Assembly: GCA_018240895.1 (NCBI GenBank) | Contig: JAFEEX010000004.1 | Coordinates: 1 to 64,000 of the forward strand | DNA: 64,000 bases | Origin: Pseudomonadota bacterium | GTDB lineage: Bacteria; Pseudomonadota; Alphaproteobacteria; Sphingomonadales; Sphingomonadaceae | Reading direction: 5' to 3' | Part shown: positions 1-9,029 of the stretch, one piece after another | Layout: every line of letters starts with the position of its first letter | How positions within the stretch are numbered: position 1 is the first letter of the stretch | Translations under genes and position numbers: made by a program | Notes under the pieces: generated by a model | The model's database searches: none | What the model saw: the letters and a program-made list of their open reading frames with translations, nothing else | What the model was told of the DNA's origin: nothing

Positions 1-103
1 GTAGAGCGGACGCTGGCATGGCTGTTCATCGCCTCGATCCAGCTCTTTGCCCGCCGCATCGCAAGGCTATGAAGTTGCGAAGAATAATTTTGAATCAGGC
101 TCT
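1..103 (+). mobile_element. 3' end of an IS5-family insertion sequence (transposase C-terminus plus terminal repeat)
   Basis: The first 72 bases read without interruption as the last 23 residues of a transposase (VERTLAWLFIASIQLFARRI... then TGA at 70-72). This ending is typical of IS5-family DDE transposases. The stop is followed by AATTTTGAATCAGGCTCT (86-103), which resembles the terminal inverted repeat of IS427-group elements. The element runs off the left edge, so its completeness cannot be judged. The family call rests on recall of the C-terminal signature. Confidence 0.6.
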
Positions 104-297
104 AAACTGCTCGTCGGTGAACGGCACGATTTCCGGCGCTACGCCTTCCGCCCGCTTCTCCCGAACAAGATAGTGAAAGCTGACGGTCGCTTCTTCACGC
201 TTTCGCTTAGCCAAGGCACCTTCCCACGCTGTCGATCACGTCGAATGTGGTCTTCGGCGAATCTATTATCGTAATGAGTTGCGTATGCGAAGCGCAT
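95..297 (-). pseudogene. Frame-broken gene remnant next to the IS end
   Basis: On the minus strand a sensible, codon-biased reading (…KRKREEATVSFHYLVREK…, ending PFTDEQF) runs from about 235 down to the IS boundary near 104. It then stops at 95-97 inside the IS repeat. A second frame starting at ATG 297 (MRFAYATHYDNRF…) seems to be its upstream part, joined by a frameshift near 235-245. This fits a small gene truncated at its 3' end by the IS and then degraded. I do not recognise the family. Confidence 0.3.
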
Positions 298-445
298 CGT
301 GCCGTTGATGAAGATCGGACGCTATCAACGTAGCGAGCGTCGCGAAACAGCCTCATTCTACCACCCGGATCATGTGGGACAAACCGTGGGGCGGCAAATC
401 GACTTCGAGAATTATGCTTTGTTTTCAGCTATTTAGGAGGGTAGT

Positions 446-535
446 TGGCGGAGAGGGTGGGATTCGAACCCACGTTACGGTTGCCCGTAAACCGCATTTC
501 GAGTGCGGCGCATTCGACCTCTCTGCCACCTCTCC
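446..535 (-). tRNA. tRNA-Ser (anticodon CGA)
   Basis: On the minus strand, acceptor GGAGAGG (529-535) pairs with CCTCTCC (450-456), followed by discriminator G and an encoded CCA (446-448). The anticodon loop CTCGAAA gives anticodon CGA. A long variable arm and a T-loop (GGGTTCGAATCCC) are present, and the 90-nt length is right for a class II tRNA. Confidence 0.95.
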
Positions 536-753
536 GCGAGATTGCCGGGGATGGCGGCTGCGCCATCCGGTCGTTGGGAGCCGCGCGGTTAGCTTATGGC
601 GTTGCCCTTGCCAAGCCCCAACCGTGCCAAATTCGGGGGACCGCTGGATGGTCCTCATTGTTTCGCCGGTGCTGGGCACCTATATTCGCCGGTATGAACC
701 GCGCTACATTCTTTTCCCCCCAGGCTGGCCGTCAAATTGAGGCACCGCTGAAG

Positions 754-1074
754 ATGCGGGCCAGGTTTGGCATTGGCGATGTCGTGCGGCACCGGATGTT
801 CGATTTTCGCGGTGTGGTGTTCGATATCGATCCGGTGTTCGCCAACAGCGAGGAATGGTACGAATCGATCCCGGCCGAGGTGCGGCCTGACCGGGAACAG
901 CCGTTCTATCACCTGCTCGCCGAGAACGGGGATTCAAGCTATGTTGCCTATGTCAGCCAGCAGAACCTGCTGGCCGATGGCGACGGCGGCCCGGTGGATC
1001 ACCCATCGCTGGACGAACTGTTCGAGGATTTCCAGAACGGCCGTTATCGCCTGCGCCGATCGATGAGTCATTGA
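754..1074 (+). CDS. hspQ: HspQ heat-shock protein / hemimethylated-DNA-binding-like protein
   Basis: A 106-residue protein with the HspQ core: RARFGIGDVVRHRMFDFRGV near the start, then DPVFANSEEWYESIP and QPFYHLLAEN, ending YVAYVSQQNL. In enterobacteria HspQ binds the Lon protease as a specificity-enhancing adaptor; the alphaproteobacterial copy is assumed to act likewise. The ATG at 754 is chosen because the family motif starts two residues later. The open frame extends further upstream through the tRNA-Ser region only by chance. It is a stand-alone gene, followed by a large hairpin. Confidence 0.9.
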   Translation: MRARFGIGDVVRHRMFDFRGVVFDIDPVFANSEEWYESIPAEVRPDREQPFYHLLAENGDSSYVAYVSQQNLLADGDGGPVDHPSLDELFEDFQNGRYRLRRSMSH

Positions 1075-1110
1075 TGCGCTGATCCGGCTAAGATCCGGCT
1101 AACGCCGGGA

Positions 1111-1194
1111 GCAACGCCGGCCCGCTCCCCCTGCCCGACCACCCGTTGAAGGTACCCTGTGGGTGGTCGGGCAGGGGGAGTGGGCCGGCGTTGC
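1111..1194. terminator. 34-bp inverted repeat between convergent genes (putative bidirectional terminator)
   Basis: Arms 1111-1144 and 1161-1194 are reverse complements over 34 bases with one C/T difference, which becomes a G-U wobble in RNA. The loop is 16 nt. It lies exactly between the ends of hspQ (+) and the ABC permease (-). There is no T-tract on either side, so intrinsic termination is inferred from position and stability only. The length exceeds a normal terminator. Confidence 0.6.
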
Positions 1195-1228
1195 CTTCAA
1201 GCCGTCAGGCTTTGCAACAATACCCCAC

Positions 1229-2119
1229 TCAGCTTTTCAGCTTCCAGCCGCTGCGCAGCAACAGATACAGCAGGATGCCCAGCACCACGTTGAGCGCGCC
1301 CAGATACAGGGCACCGTTCAGCACTGCGGCATTGCTACTGCCGATATCACTCTGTCCCAGAAAACCGAAGCGGAAGCCGCTGATAACATAGAAAAACGGA
1401 TTAACCCGGCTGATCGCCTGGAACATCGGATGCAGGTTGTGAATCACATAGAACGTGCCCGACAGCATGGTCAGCGGGGTGATCACGAAATTGGTGATCA
1501 ACGCGGCGTGATCAAACTTTTCCGCCCATAGCGAGGTGAACAGGCCCATCACAGCCAGCAGCACCGACCCCATCAGCCCGAACCAGACGATCGCCCAGGG
1601 ATGAGCGATGTGCAGTGACACCCCCGGCCAAAACGCCATGGCCAGCGCAATGGCCAGGCCAACCAGAACCGCGCGGGTAACCGCCGCCCCGATCAGGCCG
1701 ATCATCAATTCCCCATCGGACAGTGGCGGCATCAGGTAGTCAACGATGGTCCCCTGGATCTTGCCGGCCAGGAAATTGAAGCTGGTATTGGCGAAGGCAT
1801 TGTTGATCATCCCCATCACGATCAAGCCCGGCGCGATGAAGCTGGCAAAGGACACACCCAGCACCTGACGCCCGCCCTGCCCCATGGCAACGGTAAAGAT
1901 CATCAGATAAAGCAGGGTGGTGATTGCCGGTGCCCAGATCGTTTGGGTCTGGACCTTGAAAAAACGGCGCACTTCCTTCATATACAGGGTCCACAGCCCC
2001 AACCGGTTGACCCGGTGGATCGTGGGCACTCCCTGGGCCGGAAAAACCCTTTGCCCCCTGCCCGCTGCGGGCGTTTGGGCTTGGGCATTTGCGATTGCGG
2101 GAATAGGTTGATCGGCCAT
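1229..2119 (-). CDS. ABC-2 type transporter permease
   Basis: A 296-residue integral membrane protein. A proline/alanine-rich cytoplasmic head of about 40 residues precedes the motif TLYMKEVRRFFKVQTQTIWA, and then about six hydrophobic spans. The segments PAITTLLYLMIF, FIAPGLIVMGMINNAFANTS and the late TPLTMLSGTFYVI are typical of ABC-2 permeases of the NodJ/YhhJ type, which export drugs or polysaccharides. The start MADQPIPAI at 2119 is the first plausible one. No ATPase gene is adjacent (the divergent neighbour is gcrA), so the partner must be encoded elsewhere. The substrate is unknown. Confidence 0.85.
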   Translation of the reverse strand: MADQPIPAIANAQAQTPAAGRGQRVFPAQGVPTIHRVNRLGLWTLYMKEVRRFFKVQTQTIWAPAITTLLYLMIFTVAMGQGGRQVLGVSFASFIAPGLIVMGMINNAFANTSFNFLAGKIQGTIVDYLMPPLSDGELMIGLIGAAVTRAVLVGLAIALAMAFWPGVSLHIAHPWAIVWFGLMGSVLLAVMGLFTSLWAEKFDHAALITNFVITPLTMLSGTFYVIHNLHPMFQAISRVNPFFYVISGFRFGFLGQSDIGSSNAAVLNGALYLGALNVVLGILLYLLLRSGWKLKS

Positions 2120-2171
2120 GCCACGGCGACTATCCGCACGGGGCGCACAAGGCAAGATTTTGGATACGGGC

Positions 2172-2200
2172 TTGCCCCGGCACAATTTGCCCCGGCACAA
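2172..2200. repeat. Tandem direct repeat of a 14-mer upstream of gcrA
   Basis: TTGCCCCGGCACAA occurs at 2172-2185 and again at 2187-2200 (15-bp period), ending 24 bases before the gcrA start in the divergent intergenic region. The two copies are exact. It may be an operator; no known box is recognised. Confidence 0.6.
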
Positions 2201-2224
2201 GGGGCCGCAAAGGAATTGACAGGC

Positions 2225-2881
2225 ATGAGCTGGACCGACGAACGGATCGATAAGCTGACCAAGATGTGGGAAGGCGGCGCCACCGCCAGCCAGATCGCCG
2301 ACGAACTGGGCGGGGTCAGCCGCAACGCGGTGATCGGCAAGGCTCACCGTCTGGGGCTGAAGGCCCGGCCCAGCCCGGTCAAACCCAACGAAAAGGAAAG
2401 CCCGGCTCCTGCCGCCCCCGCCGCCAAGCCGGTCAAGGTAGAGGCAGCTCCGCGCGCGCCGGCACCGCCCCGGCACACCCCTGCCCCGGTCGCTCCGCGT
2501 CCGACCCCGCCGGTTCAGGTCAGCGCCCCCGCGGCGGAAAACCAGCCGCGGATCGTTTCGGTCGGCCCGGGCGGATTTCTGCGCCAGGGCCCGGGTGATC
2601 AGCAGGCGCCGATCCCGCCGGCCCCGCCGCGCCGCCTGGTTCCGGCCAAGCCCAGCCCGGAAATTGCCGAAAAGACCAGCCTGCTTGATCTGAATGACCG
2701 GATATGCCGCTGGCCGATGGGCCATCCGGGTGAGCCGGATTTCCATTTCTGCGGTCAGGCAGTCAACCCCGGCTTCCCCTATTGCGTCGAGCATTGCGGC
2801 CGTGCCTATCAGGCGCAGTTGCCGCGTGGCCATCGCCGCCCGCCGCCTCCGCTGCCATTTGGCGGACCGCGCGTGCGCTGA
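2225..2881 (+). CDS. gcrA: GcrA cell-cycle regulator
   Basis: A 218-residue protein beginning MSWTDERIDKLTKMWEGGAT, followed by the helix-turn-helix SASQIADELGGVSRNAVIGK, which is the GcrA family signature. A long Ala/Pro-rich linker (about residues 60-150) leads to a C-terminal Cys/Trp domain (ICRWPMGHP, FHFCGQ, PYCVEHC). In Caulobacter GcrA binds CcrM-methylated GANTC promoters and the sigma-70 holoenzyme to drive S-phase transcription. The start at 2225 has AAGGAA nine bases upstream. It is divergent from the ABC permease. Confidence 0.95.
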   Translation: MSWTDERIDKLTKMWEGGATASQIADELGGVSRNAVIGKAHRLGLKARPSPVKPNEKESPAPAAPAAKPVKVEAAPRAPAPPRHTPAPVAPRPTPPVQVSAPAAENQPRIVSVGPGGFLRQGPGDQQAPIPPAPPRRLVPAKPSPEIAEKTSLLDLNDRICRWPMGHPGEPDFHFCGQAVNPGFPYCVEHCGRAYQAQLPRGHRRPPPPLPFGGPRVR

Positions 2882-2912
2882 CCGCGACCGGATAAGGGGG
2901 GGAGCGCAGGCG

Positions 2913-3896
2913 ATGGAACCGAAACGGCGCCGTTTGCAAGGCGCGCTGACGCGGGTCGGCTGGGCGCTGTTTGGCGCGGCCGCTCTGGCGCTTTCCGCCC
3001 CCGCCCTTGGCTGGTCGGAACAGACTCACCAGACCACCGGGGCCATTGCCGAGGCTGATCTGGCGCGACGCGATCCGACCACGCTGGCCGCGCTGGTGGC
3101 ACTGGCCCGGGCCCATCCCGACTATCGCTTTTTTGACAAGGCGGCGGCGCACCTTTCGCCAGCGGTGCGTCAGCGCGCGCTGTTTGAATGGCTGGGGCGC
3201 TGGCCAGATGACATCCGCACCGGGCCGGAAGACCATCCGCAGTGGCACTATCTTCTGCGCGTGGTCCATGGCCGGACCTGGATGTGGCCGTTTCGCAATG
3301 GTCAGGCCAATGCCGGCTTCGCGTTCAACCATGCCCGGCTGTCCGATCCCTGCGCTCGCCCGGCTGACCGGGCCAAGGCGATCGGCTGGCTGATCCACAT
3401 CGTTGGTGACGTTCAACAGCCGCTTCATGGCGGACATCGGATGACCGCGACCTTCCCCGCGACCGACCACGCCGGCCAACAGGCCTTTGTCCGCCGCACT
3501 GCAACTGACAAGCCGACAGACCTGCATCAGTATTGGGACAAGATAATTGAGAGCGGCGCAGTGCTGCCGCGCGGGGAACCCGACTGGGCAACCGCGATTG
3601 CCGCCGCCTGGCCGCGCCAGCGCCTGCCGGAATTGCAGCGCACGGGAATCATGCCAGACCGTTTCGATTCCTGGGTTGTCGAATCCGGGGAGCTGGCGCG
3701 GCTGGTGGCTTACCGCGGCACCTATCTGGACGCTGCGCCCGATCCGGCCGGTGCCCCCGTCGTGACCCCGCGCGAAAATGCCGTTGCCCTGGCCCTGGCC
3801 AAGCGGCGGATTGCCACTGCTGGCTATCGCATTGCCGATGTGCTGGCCGATGCGATGCACCGGGCCGCCGCCAACCACCGGATCTGCCCGCGCTGA
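2913..3896 (+). CDS. Secreted S1/P1-type zinc nuclease
   Basis: A 327-residue protein. A basic, hydrophobic leader (residues 1-33, ending PALG) is followed by W34 at the predicted mature N-terminus, as required in S1/P1 nucleases, where this Trp ligates zinc. Further ligand motifs are visible: the His of EQTH, DDIR, QWHYL, GWLIHIVGDVQQPLHGG and DLHQYWDK. These enzymes degrade single-stranded RNA/DNA and 3'-nucleotides in the periplasm or outside the cell. The gene begins 31 bases after gcrA and may be co-transcribed. Length is normal for bacterial members. Confidence 0.9.
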   Translation: MEPKRRRLQGALTRVGWALFGAAALALSAPALGWSEQTHQTTGAIAEADLARRDPTTLAALVALARAHPDYRFFDKAAAHLSPAVRQRALFEWLGRWPDDIRTGPEDHPQWHYLLRVVHGRTWMWPFRNGQANAGFAFNHARLSDPCARPADRAKAIGWLIHIVGDVQQPLHGGHRMTATFPATDHAGQQAFVRRTATDKPTDLHQYWDKIIESGAVLPRGEPDWATAIAAAWPRQRLPELQRTGIMPDRFDSWVVESGELARLVAYRGTYLDAAPDPAGAPVVTPRENAVALALAKRRIATAGYRIADVLADAMHRAAANHRICPR

Positions 3897-3948
3897 TTTT
3901 TGATTGTAAGGTCTTAATTTTTGCCATGCCGGGTCGTTCGGCAAAGGC

Positions 3949-5082
3949 ATGACCGCACACGATCGCGCATCAGATCAGGCGGCTGGCCTGCTTGGCTGGC
4001 TTGGACTTGTCCCGCGCCACCCCGCAGCGGCCAGGTCCGCATCGGCGCAGATACCCGATGGCCGCCACCTGTCACAGTACGGCCCGCTTGCCGAAATCAA
4101 CGCTTTTATTGCCCGCCATGAGCTTGAGGTAAATCCGCGCACGCTGAGTGTCGCGTGGAGCTATGTGACCGCAGACGACGCCGAACTGGTCCGCCAGATA
4201 GATCGGCGGGTGCGGGACCACAGCCCTGTCACCGCTGCCTGGCTCGACGAGATTTCCGGCAAGGACGGCCATGATGAAGCCGCCCGGCTGGCGTCGCTGA
4301 TGGCCAGGCTTGAAACCAGCATCGCCGAATTCGGCAAGGTCAGCCAGGATGCCCGCCGCGCGACCAGCGATTACAACTCCGCGCTTGAGGCCCATGTTGA
4401 AGAGCTGGAGCAGGTCAACCGGGCCGGAGCGGTAATTTCGGAATTGGCGGCCATCGCCAAGGTCATGCTCAAACGCACCCGCGACATCGAACAGCAAATG
4501 CAGCGCAGCGTGGCACAGACGCGGGTGCTGCGCCGGCGTCTTGACGCGGAACGACGCAACGCCGCACTGGACCACCTGACCGGCCTGCCCAACCGCCGCG
4601 CCTTTGAAGCGCATTATGAGGCCGAACATCGCCGGGCCTGTTCCGCATCCGAACCACTAAGCCTGGCCTTTTGCGATATCGATCACTTCAAGCAGGTCAA
4701 CGATCGCCATGGGCACGAGGCAGGCGACCGGGTGATCAAGCTGGTGGCCGAAAACCTGGCGCGCATTTCCAATGACCGGTGCCACGTCGCGCGCCATGGC
4801 GGCGAAGAATTTGTCATACTGTTTCGCGGCATTTCCGTGCCGCAGGCCTTCGCCAAACTGGAAGCCTTGCGTGAACAGCTTGCCCAGCGCCGGCTGATCA
4901 ACCGCGCCACGGACGTGCCGCTGGGCCAGATCACGTTTTCCGCCGGGCTGGCGGACGTATTCGCCTATCCCGATCGCCGCGCCGCGCTGAAAGCGGCCGA
5001 CACCGCACTCTATCGCGCCAAGCAGGAAGGCCGCAACCGCATCGTCATGGCCGCGCCGGGCGACAGCGTCACCGCCGCTTAG
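3949..5082 (+). CDS. Diguanylate cyclase (GGDEF domain, soluble)
   Basis: A 377-residue cytosolic protein. An uncharacterised N-terminal region (about 1-110) is followed by coiled coil (about 115-205) and a GGDEF domain opening at DHLTGLPNRRAF. Mg/substrate motif CDIDHFKQVNDRHGH and active-site HGGEEF are both present, so it should make cyclic-di-GMP. The position five residues before the A-site reads NDRC rather than RxxD, so the usual product-inhibition site is missing. No transmembrane segment is seen. The gene converges on pnp across a terminator. Confidence 0.9.
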   Translation: MTAHDRASDQAAGLLGWLGLVPRHPAAARSASAQIPDGRHLSQYGPLAEINAFIARHELEVNPRTLSVAWSYVTADDAELVRQIDRRVRDHSPVTAAWLDEISGKDGHDEAARLASLMARLETSIAEFGKVSQDARRATSDYNSALEAHVEELEQVNRAGAVISELAAIAKVMLKRTRDIEQQMQRSVAQTRVLRRRLDAERRNAALDHLTGLPNRRAFEAHYEAEHRRACSASEPLSLAFCDIDHFKQVNDRHGHEAGDRVIKLVAENLARISNDRCHVARHGGEEFVILFRGISVPQAFAKLEALREQLAQRRLINRATDVPLGQITFSAGLADVFAYPDRRAALKAADTALYRAKQEGRNRIVMAAPGDSVTAA

Positions 5083-5104
5083 CGCGATCCCGGGTCACGA
5101 AAAA

Positions 5105-5126
5105 GAGGGCCGCCGCAGCAGCCCCC
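5105..5126 (-). terminator. Rho-independent terminator of pnp, probably bidirectional
   Basis: On the minus strand GGGGGCTGC - TGCG - GCGGCCCTC forms a nine-pair stem (two G-U wobbles), followed by TTTTT. On the plus strand the same stem is followed by TTTT, so it can also end the diguanylate cyclase transcript. Confidence 0.75.
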
Positions 5127-5155
5127 TTTTCCTGATGTGCCATGTTGGCGCGGCC

Positions 5156-7486
5156 TCAGTCGTCCGACTTGAGGAAGGCCGGCATATGATCGGGCGCGGG
5201 GCCGTCTTCGCGGTCGCTGCGCGGGCCGCGATCGTCACGGCGCGGGCCGCGATCGCCGCCGTCACGGCGGGGACCACGATCATCACGGCGCGGACCGCGA
5301 TCACCGCCCCGGTCACCGCGCGGGCCACGGCGATCGCCGCGATCACCACCACGGTCACCACGCGGTTCGCGCGGCGGGCGGGTGTCTTCCAGCTCAGCCC
5401 CGGTTTCCTGATCGACGACGCGCATCGACAGGCGGACCTTGCCGCGCGGATCGATTTCCAGCACCTTGACCTTCACGGCCTGGCCTTCGGAAACCACGTC
5501 GGTCGGCTTTTCGACCCGCTCGTTCTTCATTTCGCTGACGTGGACCAGACCGTCCTTGCCGCCCATGAAGTTCACGAAAGCCCCGAAATCGACAATGGTG
5601 ACGACCTTGCCGTCATAGATCTTGCCAATTTCCGGTTCCTCGACGATGCCCAGGATCCACTTCTTGGCGGCTTCGATCTGGCCAAGATCGGACGAGGAGA
5701 TCTTGATCACCCCTTCGTCATCGATGTCGACCTTCGCGCCGGTTTCGGCAACGATCTCGCGGATCACCTTGCCGCCGGTGCCGATCACGTCGCGGATCTT
5801 CGACTTGTCGATCGAAATCGTCTCGATCCGCGGGGCGTGAGCCGACAGCTCGGTCCGGGCGGTGCCCAGGGCCTTGGTCATTTCACCCAGGATGTGGGCG
5901 CGACCGCCCTTGGCCTGTTCCAGCGCAGCCTGGAAGATTTCGCGCGTGATGCCCGCAACCTTGATGTCCATCTGCATCGTGGTGATGCCTTCGCTGGTGC
6001 CGGCCACCTTGAAGTCCATGTCGCCCAGGTGATCTTCGTCACCCAGAATGTCGGACAGCACAGTGAACTCGTCACCTTCCAGGATCAGGCCCATGGCGAT
6101 GCCGGAAACCGGACGGCTGATCGGCACGCCCGCATCCATCATCGACAGCGATCCGCCGCAGACGGTGGCCATTGACGATGATCCGTTGGACTCGGTGATG
6201 TCCGAGACGACACGGATGGTATAGGGAAAGTCTTCCTTGGTCGGAAGAACCGCCTGCAGCGCGCGCCAGGCGAGCTTGCCGTGGCCGGTGTCGCGGCGGC
6301 TGGGGGCGCCGAAACGGCCCACTTCACCCACCGAATAGGGGGGGAAGTTGTAGTGCAGCATGAAGCGCGAATAGGAGAGGCCTTCCAGCCCGTCGATCAT
6401 CTGTTCCGCATCCTTGGTGCCAAGGGTGGTGGTGCAGATCGACTGGGTTTCGCCGCGGGTGAACAGCGCCGAACCGTGGGTGCGCGGCAGGAAGCCGACC
6501 ATTGCCTCGATCGGGCGGACTTGATCGACCTTGCGGCCATCAATGCGCTGGCCGTCCTTCAGGATCGCCCCGCGCACGATGTCAGCCTCAACCTTCTTCA
6601 TGGTCTTGATCGCGACCATCTGGGTCTGGGCGTCTTCACCGGCGAAGGCTTCCTTGGCCTTGTCACGCGCGGCATTGAGCGCGGCCGAACGGGCCGACTT
6701 GTCGGTCAGCTTGTAAGCGGCGGCAACGTCCTTGCCGATCAGCTTCTTGAGCTGGTCCTTGATGGCCGAGTTGTCCGAAACGGCAACGTCCCACGGCTCC
6801 TTGGCGGCCTTTTCCGCCAGGTCGATGATCAGGTTGACGACCTTCTTGCATTCATCATGCGCGAAGATCACCGCGCCGAGCATCACGTCTTCCGACAGTT
6901 CCTTGGCTTCGGATTCGACCATCATGACGGCATTGCCGGTGGCGGCGACAACCAGGTCAAGCTCGCCCTCGCCAATCGCGACGTCCTGCTTGGGGTTGAG
7001 GAGGTATTCGCCGTCCTTGTAGCCCACGCGGCACGCGCCGATCGGACCCATGAACGGCACGCCCGAGATGGTCAGCGCGGCGGAGGCAGCGATCATCGCC
7101 AGAACGTCAGGCTCGCATTCGCCATCGAACGACAGCACCTGGGCGATGACGTTGATTTCGTTATAGAAGCCTTCGGGGAACAGCGGACGGACCGGACGGT
7201 CGATCAGGCGGGAAACCAGGGTTTCCTTTTCTGTCGCGCCGCGTTCACGCTTGAAGAAGCCGCCCGGGATGCGCCCGGCGGCGAAGAACTTTTCCTGATA
7301 GTGGACGGTGAGCGGGAAGAAATCCTGCCCTTCCTTGACGTTCTTGGCGGCGGTAACCGCACACAGAACAACAGTTTCGCCATAAGTGGCGAGGACCGCG
7401 CCGTCAGCCTGACGGGCAATGCGGCCGGTTTCCAGGGTGAGGGTTTTTCCGCCCCACTCCATCGATACGGTTTTTACGTCGAACAT
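5156..7486 (-). CDS. pnp: Polyribonucleotide nucleotidyltransferase (PNPase)
   Basis: A 776-residue PNPase: two RNase PH domains (starting [25 protein letters not shown]; the second core contains [20 protein letters not shown]), then KH ([13 protein letters not shown]) and S1 ([18 protein letters not shown]). It performs phosphorolytic 3'-5' RNA degradation and interacts with RNase E. The C-terminus has an unusual tail of about 65 residues built of [14 protein letters not shown] repeats (about residues 700-760) before PAFLKSDD. The gene lies downstream of rpsO, separated by a hairpin that may attenuate readthrough. Confidence 0.97.
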   Translation of the reverse strand: MFDVKTVSMEWGGKTLTLETGRIARQADGAVLATYGETVVLCAVTAAKNVKEGQDFFPLTVHYQEKFFAAGRIPGGFFKRERGATEKETLVSRLIDRPVRPLFPEGFYNEINVIAQVLSFDGECEPDVLAMIAASAALTISGVPFMGPIGACRVGYKDGEYLLNPKQDVAIGEGELDLVVAATGNAVMMVESEAKELSEDVMLGAVIFAHDECKKVVNLIIDLAEKAAKEPWDVAVSDNSAIKDQLKKLIGKDVAAAYKLTDKSARSAALNAARDKAKEAFAGEDAQTQMVAIKTMKKVEADIVRGAILKDGQRIDGRKVDQVRPIEAMVGFLPRTHGSALFTRGETQSICTTTLGTKDAEQMIDGLEGLSYSRFMLHYNFPPYSVGEVGRFGAPSRRDTGHGKLAWRALQAVLPTKEDFPYTIRVVSDITESNGSSSMATVCGGSLSMMDAGVPISRPVSGIAMGLILEGDEFTVLSDILGDEDHLGDMDFKVAGTSEGITTMQMDIKVAGITREIFQAALEQAKGGRAHILGEMTKALGTARTELSAHAPRIETISIDKSKIRDVIGTGGKVIREIVAETGAKVDIDDEGVIKISSSDLGQIEAAKKWILGIVEEPEIGKIYDGKVVTIVDFGAFVNFMGGKDGLVHVSEMKNERVEKPTDVVSEGQAVKVKVLEIDPRGKVRLSMRVVDQETGAELEDTRPPREPRGDRGGDRGDRRGPRGDRGGDRGPRRDDRGPRRDGGDRGPRRDDRGPRSDREDGPAPDHMPAFLKSDD

Positions 7487-7631
7487 TTCGTTTCCTTCAG
7501 CCCGCGGGCCCTATTGCCCAAATGCTGCTTAGCGCGGGTTTTGCTGCCGGGGGTTCCGTCCCGGTCCGGTGTGGGGCATCTGTGTCCCCTGTGAGGCGCC
7601 CCGCCGGATTGCGGCGACGCCGTAAAGCAAA

Positions 7632-7651
7632 AGCGGCCCCGTAGGGCCGCT
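7632..7651 (-). terminator. Rho-independent terminator/attenuator after rpsO
   Basis: Minus-strand AGCGGCCC - TACG - GGGCCGCT is a perfect eight-pair stem with a stable UACG tetraloop, followed by TTTGCTTT. It sits directly after the rpsO stop, between rpsO and pnp, as in many bacteria where partial readthrough sets pnp levels. Confidence 0.85.
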
Positions 7652-7659
7652 CCGCGTGG

Positions 7660-7929
7660 TTATTTGCGAAGACCAAGCTTGGCGATCAGCGCGTTGTACC
7701 GGTCCACATCCTTTTTCTTCAGATAGGCCAGCAACGTGCGGCGCTTGTTGACCATGGTCAGCAGCCCGCGGCGCGAATGGTTGTCCTTGTGGTGGTCCTT
7801 GAAGTGGCCCTGCAGCGTGTTGATGCGGCTGGTCAGGATCGCGACCTGGACTTCCGGCGAACCGGTATCACCCTTGGCACGGGCGTTGTCCGCAATGATC
7901 TCTGCTTTCTTTTCGGCGGTAACCGACAT
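7660..7929 (-). CDS. rpsO: 30S ribosomal protein S15
   Basis: An 89-residue S15 ([16 protein letters not shown]…GLRK), exactly the family length. It binds the central domain of 16S rRNA ([20 protein letters not shown], then [13 protein letters not shown]). The internal ATG at 7929 is preferred over the ATG three codons upstream because GGAG lies nine bases before it but only about two before the other. The start is five bases after the truB stop, so the two are translationally close. Confidence 0.97.
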   Translation of the reverse strand: MSVTAEKKAEIIADNARAKGDTGSPEVQVAILTSRINTLQGHFKDHHKDNHSRRGLLTMVNKRRTLLAYLKKKDVDRYNALIAKLGLRK

Positions 7930-7934
7930 GTCAT

Positions 7935-8882
7935 TCACTCCGCGACATCGGGAAGGTTGAAACCCCGGATCACGCGGGCGTCGCCGCCCGAAAGCTCCAC
8001 CAGTGCGACGGGAATTGTGTCCCTTCGCGCCCAGTAAAGCCCATCATCCTGGGTCAGTCCGGTCAGAACTCGGCCCTGGCGGACCATGCCTGCCTGCTGC
8101 GGACCGAGGTTGAGAGCCGGGATGTCGACCAGCCCTGCCTCCAGCGGCAAGAGTACGTTCTCAAGTGGCGCGCCCTTACCCACTTCGTTCAATTTGTCCA
8201 GCGAAATCGCCTGTTCCAGCCCGAACGGTCCCGCGCGCAGGCGTCGCAGCATGGTGACATGGCCCACCGTGCCCAGCGCCCGGGCAATGTCGCGGGCAAG
8301 GCTGCGGATATAGGTGCCCTTGGAGACGGTAACGGTGAGAGTTGCGTACTGCGGGCTGCGGTCCCACTCACCAACGAAACCTTCCTCGAAGGCGTGCCAT
8401 TGATGAATGGTAACGCGCCGCGGTTCCATTTTGACGTCTTCGCCAGCCCGCGCACGATCATATGCCCTTTGCCCATCAATCATAATCGCTGAATAGGCAG
8501 GCGGATATTGCTCGATCTCACCCAAAAACTGTTGTTCAGTGACGGTTTCAACCGGTCCAAATCCCGGCATTTCGCCGGAAGTCGCAACAACCTGCCCCTC
8601 CAGATCGAGAGTGTCCGTTTCCGCCCCGAACTGAACGGTAAACTGATAGGTCTTGCTGGCATCAAGCATCCGCCCGCACAGCTTGGTCGCCTCACCCAGC
8701 GCAATCGGCAGCACTCCGCTGGCCAGCGGATCAAGCGTGCCGCCATGGCCGACCTTGACCTTGCCCAGTCCCGCTTCGCGCAGGTTGCGCTTTACAGCGC
8801 CGACCGCCTGGGTGCTGCCCAGCCCGATGGGCTTGTCCAGAATGATCCAGCCATGGGGCATTTCAGGCGAACCAAAATCCAT
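7935..8882 (-). CDS. truB: tRNA pseudouridine(55) synthase TruB
   Basis: A 315-residue TruB that makes psi55 in the T-loop of tRNAs. Visible motifs: [18 protein letters not shown], the catalytic block [20 protein letters not shown] with its Asp, [15 protein letters not shown], and [13 protein letters not shown]. The start is uncertain: ATG 8882 (MDFGSPEM) is used, and ATG 8861 (MPHGWII) would match the usual family start equally well. It is followed closely by rpsO. The normal upstream partner rbfA lies about 4 kb away, separated by unrelated genes. Confidence 0.93.
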   Translation of the reverse strand: MDFGSPEMPHGWIILDKPIGLGSTQAVGAVKRNLREAGLGKVKVGHGGTLDPLASGVLPIALGEATKLCGRMLDASKTYQFTVQFGAETDTLDLEGQVVATSGEMPGFGPVETVTEQQFLGEIEQYPPAYSAIMIDGQRAYDRARAGEDVKMEPRRVTIHQWHAFEEGFVGEWDRSPQYATLTVTVSKGTYIRSLARDIARALGTVGHVTMLRRLRAGPFGLEQAISLDKLNEVGKGAPLENVLLPLEAGLVDIPALNLGPQQAGMVRQGRVLTGLTQDDGLYWARRDTIPVALVELSGGDARVIRGFNLPDVAE

Positions 8883-8978
8883 ATTGAACTGCGCGCAAGA
8901 ACGTCTTATCCCAAAATGGTACAACGGATAGAATTCGCGGTAAGGCGCGATTCGAATGTTCCGTTTTCCGAGTTGCCT

Positions 8979-9009
8979 GTGTTCTCATCTTGCCCGTGTT
9001 TTCATCTTG
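8979..9009. repeat. Direct repeat upstream of the DUF4136 gene
   Basis: GTGTTCTCATCTTG (8979-8992) is repeated as GTGTTTTCATCTTG (8996-9009), 13 of 14 identical with a 17-bp period. It ends 20 bases before the DUF4136 start. It may be a regulatory site or chance; no known box is recognised. Confidence 0.4.
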
Positions 9010-9029
9010 ATTGCAAATGAGGTGATGTT

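Noticed and set aside
47..274. 75-codon plus-strand open frame at the left edge
   Set aside because: It overlaps the transposase end and runs opposite a better-supported minus-strand remnant.
614..629. Sigma-54-like TGGCAC on the minus strand upstream of tRNA-Ser
   Set aside because: The -12 part reads GGGC instead of TTGC and the only downstream gene is a tRNA, so a sigma-54 promoter is unlikely.
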